This document shows positions 7,230-14,810 of a DNA stretch of 34,251 nt, piece after piece. The notes under the pieces were generated by a model. That model ran no database searches. It was not told the DNA's origin and saw only the letters and a list, made by a program, of their open reading frames with translations. The stretch is taken from assembly GCA_016934635.1 (NCBI GenBank), contig JAFGSK010000085.1:1-34251 (forward strand). Direction: 5' to 3'. The translations under genes and the position numbers were made by a program. This stretch comes from Caldifarciminota bacterium (GTDB taxonomy: Bacteria; Hydrothermota; Tepidihabitantia; B3-TA06). Positions within the stretch are counted from its first letter, which is position 1; every line of letters begins with the position of its first letter.

Positions 7230-8735
7230 ATGTATGGTTGGAGTATCGGTAATAAACCAAAGGGATTTGGGATAGTGCTTGTGATCATCTGTATATTCTT
7301 ATCCGCAGCAAACGCCTTTGAATGGGAAGAAGAAATCAGACTAAGTGAAGCTGACGATCATATGTCAAGTATCTCAGATATCGAGGCTTACGAGGATAAC
7401 ATCTATGTAGTGTGGGCTGAGAGTATGGAAGAACAATACGAAGCGTATCTGAGGCGATCACCAGATAATGGTGAGACTTGGCTCTCAGGTGAGTGGTTGA
7501 CTGAAAATGACGGTTATGATTCTCGATCTGCATCGATAGCTGTTTATGAAGACAATATTCATTTGGTTTGGGTAGATACGAGAAACGTAGATTCTCTTCA
7601 TCCAGATCCTGACATATATTACAAACGTTCCCTAGACAACGGTGAAACTTGGAGTACCGATGAAAAACTAGCTTCTGAGGTCTCTTTTGGCTTATACGGC
7701 AGTCCACAGATAAAAGCATGGGAAGATAACGTATTTGTTATGTGGTGTGGTTATAAGGACGGATTCAAATTATCCTATCGCCGATCAACCTCAAATGGTT
7801 TAGATTGGGAAGATGAGACGATGCTGACAGGACCGGGATACGCCTATCAGACCTCATCCTCCCTTGCAACTTGGGAGAATTATGTCTATGTGGCCTGGAT
7901 TGATTATTCGCAAAGCTGCGTGCGGTTTAAGATCTCGGAGGACTGGGGATCTTCCTGGGTGGAAACGAAGAAGGTCGATGATCTTACTGGAAACGCTTAT
8001 ATGTACGGGGCGTCGGTCGCCGTTTGGGAGGAAAACGTTCACATAGGGTGGTACGACAACCGCGACAACGAGAGAGAAGTATACTACGATTGTTCATACG
8101 ATAACGGTAAAAGTTGGGATGTAGATAAAAAACTGACAACGAGACCAGAAGGTTACTCAAGGTACTTAAATCACGGGCCTCGTCTCGCCGCTTGGGGGGA
8201 CTACGTAATTGCAATTTTACATTGTTCTTTCTACAGAGACTATTGGGGTGAAGAGTTAAAATACTGCTTTTCTGCGAACAACGGACAGACATGGTGTGAT
8301 GCTGCTGAATTTACACCCGATGATAGCTTCAATTCTCAATCACCTAAAATTGCCGTCTCCCAAGGTAACGTTCATACGGTGTGGTGGGATGGTCGCCACG
8401 GACATGCTGAGGTGTACTACAAACGTGGCAAGATTGAGAGCGGAGTTGCAGGAAGTCCATCTTCTGATCTGAAAGGTTATTCGCTTGAGGTTTTTTCAAG
8501 TCGGCAAACAGTAGGATATACCATTCCAAAAAGAACCAAGGTAAACCTTTCCTTCTACGACGGAAGCGGTCGGGCGGTGAGAACATTGGTTTCAGAAACA
8601 AAGAATGCCGGATACCACCAGGTCGACTGGGACGGCTGCGACGATCAGGGTTCATTGCTTCCTGCGGGCATATATTTTTGCCGGTTGAGAGCGGAAAGGT
8701 TTTCGGTTACACGAAAGGTTCTGATACTCAGGTAA
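7230..8735 (+). CDS. Exported sialidase/BNR-like beta-propeller protein with FlgD-Ig-like tail
   Basis: A 501-aa protein with an N-terminal signal sequence (hydrophobic stretch about 11-28, ending SAANAFEWEE). Repeats of the type YYKRSLDNGETWS and YYDCSYDNGKSWD recur through residues 30-400; these Asp-box/BNR-like units (S-x-D-x-G-x-T-W) make up sialidase-type beta propellers. The last 85 residues form a FlgD-Ig-like module (VNLSFYDGSGRAVRTL, VDWDGCDDQGSLLPAGIYF, KVLILR). The same module ends the proteins at 28575, 31552 and 32781. No catalytic sialidase residues could be verified, so binding or an unknown extracellular role is as likely as hydrolysis. A strong AAGGAGG precedes ATG 7230. The gene appears monocistronic. 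Confidence 0.85.
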   Translation: MYGWSIGNKPKGFGIVLVIICIFLSAANAFEWEEEIRLSEADDHMSSISDIEAYEDNIYVVWAESMEEQYEAYLRRSPDNGETWLSGEWLTENDGYDSRSASIAVYEDNIHLVWVDTRNVDSLHPDPDIYYKRSLDNGETWSTDEKLASEVSFGLYGSPQIKAWEDNVFVMWCGYKDGFKLSYRRSTSNGLDWEDETMLTGPGYAYQTSSSLATWENYVYVAWIDYSQSCVRFKISEDWGSSWVETKKVDDLTGNAYMYGASVAVWEENVHIGWYDNRDNEREVYYDCSYDNGKSWDVDKKLTTRPEGYSRYLNHGPRLAAWGDYVIAILHCSFYRDYWGEELKYCFSANNGQTWCDAAEFTPDDSFNSQSPKIAVSQGNVHTVWWDGRHGHAEVYYKRGKIESGVAGSPSSDLKGYSLEVFSSRQTVGYTIPKRTKVNLSFYDGSGRAVRTLVSETKNAGYHQVDWDGCDDQGSLLPAGIYFCRLRAERFSVTRKVLILR

Positions 8736-8742
8736 ATCCGTT

Positions 8743-8763
8743 CCAAATCCTAGTGGGATTTGG
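8743..8763 (+). terminator. Hairpin after the beta-propeller gene
   Basis: CCAAATCC (8743-8750) and GGATTTGG (8756-8763) form an 8-bp stem with a 5-nt loop, 8 nt after the stop. GGGG and CCCC at about 8767-8781 could make a second short stem. There is no U-tract, so termination is uncertain. Confidence 0.45.
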
Positions 8764-8853
8764 GTAGGGGAAACGATCCCCGCCTCATCTGAAAAATGTA
8801 TGGTTGTCCTGCATAAGAGGCATAATTCTTGACCGATTAGTTGCTGGATAAAC

Positions 8854-8881
8854 TTGACTAGAACCCGTTAGTAGGTATATT
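8854..8881 (+). promoter_or_regulatory. Promoter of the decayed DUF4190 gene (TTGACT-16-TATATT)
   Basis: TTGACT at 8854-8859 and TATATT at 8876-8881, 16 nt apart, lie about 95 nt upstream of the likely GTG start of the pseudogene. Confidence 0.55.
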
Positions 8882-8976
8882 CAAAATACTCGACAATCTC
8901 GAGATTAGGGTATAAGGTTGGTATGTTAAGGAAAGTTGCGGGATTGAAAGAACTGCAAACAAAGAGGATCGTTAAC

Positions 8977-9241
8977 GTGAACGATCAAGTACCCGCTACC
9001 GGACAGTCTTTACCAGATGCGCCAGGCGCGACGACTGCCCTTGTCCTGGGTATTATCGGTATTTTTTGTCGCAGGATTGATACTCGGGATAATAGCCCTG
9101 GTTATGGGGCTTAAGGCCAGGAAGATAATAAACGAAAACCCGGACACGTACGGTGGCTCAGGCTAAGCCACCGCAGGTATCGTGCTGGGTATAATCGGAA
9201 TAGTGGGTTGGGCCCTAGTTGTTGGCTGGTGGATCTTCTAA
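8977..9241 (+). pseudogene. DUF4190-type small membrane protein, frameshifted and interrupted
   Basis: From GTG 8977 (GAGGA at 8964-8968) the frame encodes a Pro-rich start and TTALVLGIIGIF. After a run of six T (9062-9067) it moves one frame and continues VAGLILGIIALVMGLKARK. An in-frame TAA at 9164-9166 interrupts it, and after that comes ATAGIVLGIIGIVGWAL to a stop at 9239-9241. Two LGIIGI/LGIIAL membrane segments around a short polar loop are typical of DUF4190 membrane proteins. Two independent lesions make this a pseudogene unless both are sequencing errors. The promoter and downstream hairpin are intact, so decay is probably recent. Confidence 0.8.
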
Positions 9242-9269
9242 CAACGGGTATTCTAAAAATTTTGGCTCT

Positions 9270-9302
9270 TGAGATGAGGATCATGTTACGATCCTCATCT
9301 CA
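9270..9302 (+). terminator. 13-bp stem hairpin before gcvT
   Basis: TGAGATGAGGATC (9270-9282) and its exact complement (9290-9302) enclose a 7-nt loop. A short T-rich stretch (GTTTTCT) begins about 6 nt later. It lies between the DUF4190 remnant and the gcvT promoter and is most likely a terminator for the former. Confidence 0.65.
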
Positions 9303-9330
9303 GTGACGTTTTCTCTAGGCAAGCTTCGCC

Positions 9331-9359
9331 TTGACAGGTAAGATAGCGCACCGTATAAT
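9331..9359 (+). promoter_or_regulatory. gcv operon promoter (TTGACA-17-TATAAT)
   Basis: Perfect consensus TTGACA (9331-9336) and TATAAT (9354-9359) with a 17-nt spacer, the only clear 17-nt case in the window. The leader to ATG 9384 is under 20 nt, which leaves no room for a glycine riboswitch. Confidence 0.85.
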
Positions 9360-9383
9360 TCCTAAATCTAGTAGGAGAGATTG

Positions 9384-10478
9384 ATGGATATGAAGACGCC
9401 CTTCTACGATAAGATCGTCGAGGCGGGCGGCAGGATGGTTTCCTTTGCCGGATACCAGATGTCCGTTCAGTTCGAAGGGATTATACCCGAACATACGAAG
9501 GTTCGGGAGGCGGTAGGAGTGTTCGACGTATCGCACATGGGTCGTGTCGAGGTAAAAGGTCCCCAGGCGCTTGAGTTCCTGGAGCATCTTGTGACCAACG
9601 AAATGTCCTCCTTGGATATGTATCAGGCGCTTTACACCGTTATGTGCTATCCAGACGGCGGTATCGTGGATGATCTTCTCATCTATCGGTTACCTGATCA
9701 TTACCTTGTCGTTGTAAACGCGTCCAATAACTCCAAGGACCAGGCCTGGATGAGGGAGCAGGCGAAGTCCAAAGACACAGAGATCATTGACCGGACCGCA
9801 GAGATGGCCCAGCTTGCCGTCCAAGGACCCAAGGTCGAAGGTGTCCTGTCCAAACTAACTTCAGCCGATCTCTCTGGAATCGGCTTTTACAAGGGTTTGG
9901 AGATGGAGTTGGCAGGGGTGAAGATGTTCGTCTCCCGTACCGGATATACGGGCGAGGACGGGTTCGAGCTTTACTTCCCGGCGGAACATGCAGGCATGGT
10001 CTGGGACAGTGTTTTTGAGGCAGGTTCCGGGGAAGGTATCGCCCCAATCGGGCTTGGCGCCCGTGACACCCTTCGTCTTGAGATGAAGTACGCACTCTAC
10101 GGAAACGACATCGACAAGACGACCAACCCTATCGAGGCCGGACTGTCGTGGGTTGTCAAGCTCGACAAAGGTGACTTCATCGCCCGTGACGTTCTTCTCA
10201 AGGTTACGGAAGAGAAGCCCTCCCGCAGGCTGGTTTGCCTTGAGGTAAAGGGCCAAGGTATCCCTCGTCCCCACGACATCATCGTTGCCGATGGCGAGGA
10301 AGTAGGCGCTGTTACTTCAGGAACCTTTTCCCCTTCTCTTAAGAAAGGTATTGCCCTTGGCTACGTCCGGTCCGGTTACACCAAGTCGGACACAGAACTC
10401 GTCGTTCGGACACGTCGCGGGGAGGTTACGGTGGTAGTCGTTAAGCCGCCCTTTTATAAAAACGCTTCGCACAAGTAA
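9384..10478 (+). CDS. gcvT: Glycine cleavage system T protein (aminomethyltransferase)
   Basis: GcvT takes the aminomethyl group from lipoyl GcvH and transfers its methylene to tetrahydrofolate, releasing ammonia. The 364-aa protein matches the family length. Motifs include FAGYQMSVQFEGI near the N-terminus, GVFDVSHMGRVEV, the folate-site region LAVQGPKV, SRTGYTGEDGFELY, and GLGARDTLRLEMKYALYG with the conserved Arg. It ends in the beta-barrel region ALGYVRSGY. ATG 9384 was chosen over TTG 9381 because AGGAG (9373-9377) sits 6 nt upstream. gcvH follows 70 nt downstream. Confidence 0.96.
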   Translation: MDMKTPFYDKIVEAGGRMVSFAGYQMSVQFEGIIPEHTKVREAVGVFDVSHMGRVEVKGPQALEFLEHLVTNEMSSLDMYQALYTVMCYPDGGIVDDLLIYRLPDHYLVVVNASNNSKDQAWMREQAKSKDTEIIDRTAEMAQLAVQGPKVEGVLSKLTSADLSGIGFYKGLEMELAGVKMFVSRTGYTGEDGFELYFPAEHAGMVWDSVFEAGSGEGIAPIGLGARDTLRLEMKYALYGNDIDKTTNPIEAGLSWVVKLDKGDFIARDVLLKVTEEKPSRRLVCLEVKGQGIPRPHDIIVADGEEVGAVTSGTFSPSLKKGIALGYVRSGYTKSDTELVVRTRRGEVTVVVVKPPFYKNASHK

Positions 10479-10548
10479 TGGATTAGAGATTGAAAGACTC
10501 AAAGGTTATAAGATTGAAGATTCCTAGGTAGAAAGATTAGGAGGAAAA

Positions 10549-10941
10549 ATGGCCAACGTGCCGGAGAATCTGCGTTACTCAAAGACCCATGAATGGGTTC
10601 GTATAGAAGGAACCAAGGCTACAATAGGCATTACGGATTTTGCCCAGGGAGAGCTATCTGATATAGTGATGGTTGAGCCTCCCGAGATAGGCCGGGAACT
10701 CAATGCCGGTGACGCCATGGGTGTAATAGAGGCGGTCAAGGCTGTATCGGACCTTTATTCCCCGGTTTCCGGAAAGGTGATCGAGGTAAATATCAAACTG
10801 GCTTCCAACCCGGAGACCTGTAACAAGGATGCCTACGGCGAGGGTTGGATAGTGAAGCTTGAGATGGCCGATCCGGCAGAGGCGGGGAAGCTTCTGGATG
10901 CAGCCGGCTACAAGGAGCATTTGGCAGCGGAAGGACATTGA
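10549..10941 (+). CDS. gcvH: Glycine cleavage system H protein
   Basis: GcvH is the lipoyl carrier that shuttles the aminomethyl intermediate between P, T and L proteins. The 130-aa protein shows YSKTHEWVRIEG, GITDFAQGELSDIV and the lipoylation site EAVKAVSDLYSPVSG, with the modified Lys about residue 64. It ends with the usual EGWIVKLE helix region. AGGAGG precedes ATG 10549. Its TGA (10939-10941) overlaps the ATG of gcvPA, which indicates translational coupling. Confidence 0.97.
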   Translation: MANVPENLRYSKTHEWVRIEGTKATIGITDFAQGELSDIVMVEPPEIGRELNAGDAMGVIEAVKAVSDLYSPVSGKVIEVNIKLASNPETCNKDAYGEGWIVKLEMADPAEAGKLLDAAGYKEHLAAEGH

Positions 10942-12284
10942 TGGCCTCCTACGTTTCCAATACGGTCGAAGACGTAAAGAAGATACTTGCCGCTGTCGGG
11001 GTAGAAGATTTCGAGGACCTTCTCGCCGACATACCAAAGAATCTGCGAGTCAAAGGGGAACTGAATCTTCCTCCTGCGCTTTCAGAGTACGAGGCGAAGG
11101 TCCTTTTAGGTCGCCTGGCAGGCGGTACCTACGATCTCGGAAAACTCGTCTCTTTCATGGGCGCAGGTGTATACGACCACATCTCTCCGTCCCTCGTAAA
11201 CTACGTGATATCGAAGCCTGAATTCTATACCGCCTATACCCCTTATCAGCCTGAGGTCAGTCAAGGTACACTTGCCGCAATCTACGAGTACCAGTCACTT
11301 ATTTCAGAACTCTTCGACATGGACGTTTCCAACGCCAGCGTTTACGACGGTGCCTCGGCTTTGGCAGAGGCAGTCCATATGGCCCGAGCTCTTACATTCC
11401 GCAAACGTATCCTGGTCGCGGAAACCTTGCATCCCTACCATACCCGGGTAATACGCACCTACGCCGAGGGTCTCGAGATACCTGTAGAAATAATCCCGGC
11501 TACACACGGGGTCATTGAGATGACCACGGTCGACGAGATGTTGAACGAAGACGTTGCAGCGATTGTCGTGTCTCACCCAAACTTTTTCGGTCTGCTGGAA
11601 AGCGTGTTTGAGATATCCGATACGGTACACAAGGTCGGAGGTTTTCTTATCGTATCGGTCGATCCGATATCGCTTGGAGTTCTTGCGCCGCCTGGGACCT
11701 ACGAGGCCGATATTGCGGTTGCCGAGGGCCAATCCCTGGGGATCCCCCTGGGTTTCGGAGGGCCTTACCTTGGTATATTCACTGCAAGGAAGGATTACAT
11801 CCGCCGTATGCCGGGTCGCATCATCGGTCGGACCACCGATCTTGACGGAAACGACGGGTTTGTGATGACCCTTCAGACCCGTGAACAGCACATACGACGC
11901 GAGAAAGCCACATCGAACATCTGCACAAACGAGGGCTTGTGCGCCCTGGCAGCAACTGTCTTCCTCTCGGTGATTGGAAGACAAGGGATCAAGGAGATGG
12001 CCAATCTTTGTGTGCAGAAGGCTCATTACCTTGCCGAAAGACTTCAAAAACTGGGGGGGTGTGAACTCGAGTTTCGCAACGCGTTCTTCAAGGAGTTCGC
12101 GGTTCGTACCCATCGGCCGGCCGCCGAAATCATCGATGCGATGCTCAAAAAAGGATTCCTTGCAGGTGTGGATTTAGGTCAGTTCCGCAAGGACTGGAAA
12201 AATCTGCTTCTGGTTGCGGTAACCGAGAAACGCACCAAGCAGGAGATGGACGCCTTCATTAACGCTCTGGCCTCGATCGCCTGA
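10941..12284 (+). CDS. gcvPA: Glycine dehydrogenase (decarboxylating) subunit 1
   Basis: This is the N-terminal half of a split P protein, which decarboxylates glycine with PLP. The 447-aa length fits GcvPA. Motifs include SFMGAGVYDHISPSLVNYV, FYTAYTPYQPEVSQGTLAAI, FDMDVSNASVYDGASALAEA, VAEGQSLGIPLGFGGPYLG, and GRTTDLDGNDGFVMTLQTRE. The PLP-binding Lys belongs to the partner subunit GcvPB, so this protein cannot work alone. No gcvPB lies directly downstream, where it is usually found, and none is in the window. ATG 10941 overlaps the gcvH stop; AAGGA is 5 nt upstream. Assignment is secure. Confidence 0.96.
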   Translation: MASYVSNTVEDVKKILAAVGVEDFEDLLADIPKNLRVKGELNLPPALSEYEAKVLLGRLAGGTYDLGKLVSFMGAGVYDHISPSLVNYVISKPEFYTAYTPYQPEVSQGTLAAIYEYQSLISELFDMDVSNASVYDGASALAEAVHMARALTFRKRILVAETLHPYHTRVIRTYAEGLEIPVEIIPATHGVIEMTTVDEMLNEDVAAIVVSHPNFFGLLESVFEISDTVHKVGGFLIVSVDPISLGVLAPPGTYEADIAVAEGQSLGIPLGFGGPYLGIFTARKDYIRRMPGRIIGRTTDLDGNDGFVMTLQTREQHIRREKATSNICTNEGLCALAATVFLSVIGRQGIKEMANLCVQKAHYLAERLQKLGGCELEFRNAFFKEFAVRTHRPAAEIIDAMLKKGFLAGVDLGQFRKDWKNLLLVAVTEKRTKQEMDAFINALASIA

Positions 12285-12529
12285 GGTTGGTTCGGTTGTC
12301 AGCTATCGACCGGCGTATCGTATTGTCCAAGATCAAGTAACCTGCATCCAACTTGATTCCGAGTCCCTTGGGAAAATGTATCGTGGTTTTTAGCAATATT
12401 CGTGGAAACTTTATCGGGACTAAAGAACACGAGATCGTATTAAGTAGCTAATATGAATCTGTCATGGTCAGTGATCGTTTCCAGATCAAAACTGGACTAA
12501 CCTGTTTAATCATGGATTTTCCTTTGTGC
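12285..12529. other. Gene-free spacer after gcvPA
   Basis: About 245 nt with no convincing open frame. No GcvPB-like coding sequence was recognised here by eye, so the missing partner is not present as an obvious fragment. No strong hairpin with a T-tract was seen. Confidence 0.5.
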
Positions 12530-12557
12530 TTGACTCCTTACGAGATTAACCTATTAT
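12530..12557 (+). promoter_or_regulatory. Promoter of nitroreductase gene (TTGACT-16-TATTAT)
   Basis: TTGACT at 12530-12535 and TATTAT at 12552-12557 with a 16-nt spacer, about 80 nt upstream of ATG 12637. Confidence 0.65.
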
Positions 12558-12636
12558 ATCTTCGAGCCGTATAATTAACCATCGGCCATATAAAAAGGTG
12601 ATAAAATAAGGATATTTATGAAACAAAGGAGAGTGT

Positions 12637-13305
12637 ATGAAGGCATTGCCGCTTTTAGGTGTATTGCTTTTCATCGCCTGCCCGAAGGAGGGGGCCCTGG
12701 GTAAATCAAATGATTGTACCGTGACCTTGCCGGATCCGGTGCGTACCGACCGGTCGATAGAGGAATGCATGAGCTTGCGGCGGTCGGTTCGCAGCTTCAG
12801 CGCCGATACCCTGAGCCTTGCGCAGCTTTCCAATCTGCTGTGGGCTGCCCAGGGTGTTACCGAGCCCGTAAGAGGGTTCCGCACCACACCTTCCGCAGGT
12901 GCAACCTATCCGCTCGAGGTGTATGTGTTCGACAGCAACGGTGTATTTCATTACGAGCCGGGTGCCCACAAGATAACGATTGCCAAGTCAGGTGATCAGC
13001 GAGCGGAACTTGCCAGGGCGTGCCTGAATCAGGGATGCGTAAAGGCGGCGCCGACTTCCATCGTGCTCTGTGCGGTCCCCGAACGTACCTCGGCTCGGTA
13101 CGGGGAACGGGCCATGCGATACATCTACATGGAAGCAGGCCACACCGCCCAGAACATCCATCTCGAAGCGGTAGCGCTTGGGCTTGGTTCGGTTCCGGTC
13201 GGTGCGTTCGACGACGAAGCAGTTGCAAAATTGCTCGATCTGGATAAGGCGATCCAGGAAACCGTACCGCTCTACGTTATACCGGTGGGAGTGCCTGTCC
13301 CGTAG
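12637..13305 (+). CDS. SagB-type nitroreductase-family protein with lipoprotein-like signal
   Basis: A 222-aa FMN-dependent nitroreductase-family protein of the SagB/ThcOx dehydrogenase type. Visible marks are the flavin-phosphate region SLRRSVRSFS, LSQLLWAAQGVT-like LSNLLWAAQGVTE, TTPSAGATYPLEVYVF, and MEAGHTAQNIHLEAVALGLGSVPVGAFDD. The N-terminus MKALPLLGVLLFIAC looks like a lipoprotein signal with Cys15 as the lipidation site. An exported flavoprotein of this kind is unusual. AAAGGAGA precedes ATG 12637. No cyclodehydratase or azole-peptide genes are nearby, so a role in peptide modification is not supported; a redox role at the membrane is a guess. Confidence 0.85.
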   Translation: MKALPLLGVLLFIACPKEGALGKSNDCTVTLPDPVRTDRSIEECMSLRRSVRSFSADTLSLAQLSNLLWAAQGVTEPVRGFRTTPSAGATYPLEVYVFDSNGVFHYEPGAHKITIAKSGDQRAELARACLNQGCVKAAPTSIVLCAVPERTSARYGERAMRYIYMEAGHTAQNIHLEAVALGLGSVPVGAFDDEAVAKLLDLDKAIQETVPLYVIPVGVPVP

Positions 13306-13327
13306 CCCGTAACACACCCGTAACACA
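13306..13327. repeat. Two copies of an 11-bp direct repeat
   Basis: CCCGTAACACA occurs twice in perfect tandem (13306-13316 and 13317-13327) directly after the nitroreductase stop. Similar GTAACAC strings occur near 6079 and 13728, so the motif may be over-represented; no function is known. Confidence 0.6.
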
Positions 13328-13455
13328 CTATTCTTCTCTCACACCTGGAGACTCTCGGATTCGAAACGGACCAAAGGGAGCTTAAAAAACACCACAAAGC
13401 CAAGTTACATAATATCGGAATGTTCTGAATTGTCTCCGTTAGTCAGCGTACGCTT

Positions 13456-13521
13456 GCGACGAAGTCACGCGAAGCGACGAAGTCACGCGAAGCGACGAAG
13501 TCACGCGAAGCGACGAAGTCA
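13456..13521. repeat. 18-bp tandem repeat, 3.7 copies
   Basis: The unit GCGACGAAGTCACGCGAA is repeated exactly at 13456, 13474 and 13492, with a 12-nt partial copy at 13510-13521. It lies in the 374-nt spacer between the nitroreductase and DUF763 genes. Units are directly adjacent without spacers, so it is a minisatellite-type array and not a CRISPR. The rest of 13328-13634 shows no gene. Confidence 0.95.
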
Positions 13522-13634
13522 ATCTGCGTTTATATGAGGTCTCTGAACAACCTCGTGATAGCCGGATGTCATGAGGGTTCTGTATCCGGGCATGTCAATG
13601 CAGGTCGTACGACATTCAAAGAGAGAGATTGTAC

Positions 13635-13662
13635 TTGATACTTATGTATTATCCCTTATAAT
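13635..13662 (+). promoter_or_regulatory. Promoter of the DUF763 operon (TTGATA-16-TATAAT)
   Basis: TTGATA at 13635-13640 and TATAAT at 13657-13662, 16 nt apart. The GTG start at 13680 is only 17 nt downstream, so the leader is very short but retains AGGAGG (13670-13675). Confidence 0.75.
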
Positions 13663-13679
13663 GTATGGTAGGAGGCTAA

Positions 13680-14810
13680 GTGAACCCAGGTTCAATTCGA
13701 GGTTCTCGCCAATCGAATAGCAGAACACGTAACACCGCTGATCTGCCCTTGCACGGCGGCAGGGCTCCACGCTGGCTTTTCGAGCGCATGGTGAAGCTGG
13801 CCCGGATTATTACCGACTACATCTTTACCGAATTCGGAGCGCCGGAACTCCTCAAGCGGCTCACCGACCCCTTCTGGTTTCAGAGCCTGGGCTGCGTTCT
13901 GGGTTTTGACTGGCACTCTTCCGGGCTGACCACAACCACCTGCGGTGCACTAAAGATAGCGCTTGCCGATCTCGGACCTGGGGCGGGTGTATACGCGTTA
14001 GGTGGTAAGGGTAATGCTTCCCGCAGGATTCCGGATGACATAACCGCCCTGGCAGAACGGACAGGTTTTACGCCTGAACCATTCATCTACACGAGCAGGA
14101 TGACCGCAAAGGTGGACTCTTCGGGTCTGCAGGACGGTTATCAGGTTTACCACCAGCTTTTCTTGTTTATGCCTGAAGCTAAGCAATGGGTGGTGATCGA
14201 CCAGGGGATGAATACCGACACAGGCTGGGCCAGACGCTACCACTGGGGTTATGAAGCACTTCCCTCGTTCGTTATCGATCCACATGCCGCAATCCAGGGT
14301 CGTCGCGGTCTTGAGGTTCTGAACATGGTAACATCAGAAAGCATGGGTTCCCAGGAACGCTCGGTAGAAATCGCCTCAGATATCAAGCATTTCCAGAAGG
14401 AGTTCGTTCGCATCCGCCATCTCGGGCTGCCTGCCAGGCATCGTGTTGACCTTTCCGACCTGGATACCAAACGAGTCAATCGGGTGTTTCTTGAGACCTT
14501 CGAGAGGCCTCCCGTGGATTTCGAGGGCCTTCTTGCAAGGCCAGGAGTCGGTCCGGCCACGATCCGGGCATTGGCCCTGGTCGCCCAGATTATCTTCGGA
14601 GAAAGGCCTTCCTACGAGGATCCGGTGAGTTTCTCGTTCGCTCACGGCGGCAAGGACGGGACACCGTTCCCGGTCAACCGCGAGGTTTACGATCACTCCA
14701 TCGAGTATTTCTCAAGCGCGCTCGGGCGGAGTAAACTAGGGTATACCGAATCAAATCGCGCTCTAAGGCGATTATCCAGGTGGCTGGAGGAGGTCAGCAT
14801 TGTCCGCTAA
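13680..14810 (+). CDS. DUF763 family protein
   Basis: A 376-aa member of the DUF763 family, which is conserved in archaea and various thermophilic bacteria but has no established function that I know of. Family marks are ADLPLHGGRAPRWLFERM near the N-terminus, DPFWFQSLGCVLGFDWHSSG, TTTTCGALKIAL, YHQLFLFMPEAKQWVVIDQG and ARRYHW. LARPGVGPATIRALALVAQ (about 280-300) looks like a helix-hairpin-helix and suggests nucleic-acid binding. It starts at GTG 13680 with AGGAGG 4 nt upstream; about 18 polar residues precede the conserved part. It overlaps the downstream RNA methyltransferase gene by 11 nt, so a link to RNA or DNA metabolism is plausible but inferred. Confidence 0.88.
   Translation: MNPGSIRGSRQSNSRTRNTADLPLHGGRAPRWLFERMVKLARIITDYIFTEFGAPELLKRLTDPFWFQSLGCVLGFDWHSSGLTTTTCGALKIALADLGPGAGVYALGGKGNASRRIPDDITALAERTGFTPEPFIYTSRMTAKVDSSGLQDGYQVYHQLFLFMPEAKQWVVIDQGMNTDTGWARRYHWGYEALPSFVIDPHAAIQGRRGLEVLNMVTSESMGSQERSVEIASDIKHFQKEFVRIRHLGLPARHRVDLSDLDTKRVNRVFLETFERPPVDFEGLLARPGVGPATIRALALVAQIIFGERPSYEDPVSFSFAHGGKDGTPFPVNREVYDHSIEYFSSALGRSKLGYTESNRALRRLSRWLEEVSIVR

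Noticed and set aside
8977..9241. Programmed frameshift at the T6 run
   Set aside because: A second lesion (TAA at 9164-9166) follows in the shifted frame, so simple decay is more likely than recoding.
9303..9383. Glycine riboswitch before gcvT
   Set aside because: The promoter -10 ends at 9359 and the ATG is at 9384, leaving a leader under 20 nt; a riboswitch cannot fit.
11304..12113. 269-aa open frame on the minus strand
   Set aside because: Antisense to gcvPA, whose identity is secure; composition fits a shadow frame.
12637..13305. Thiazole/oxazole-modified peptide cluster because of the SagB-type protein
   Set aside because: No cyclodehydratase, YcaO or precursor peptide gene is nearby, and the protein carries an export signal.
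13456..13521. CRISPR array
   Set aside because: The repeat units are directly adjacent with no spacers, and no cas genes are present.
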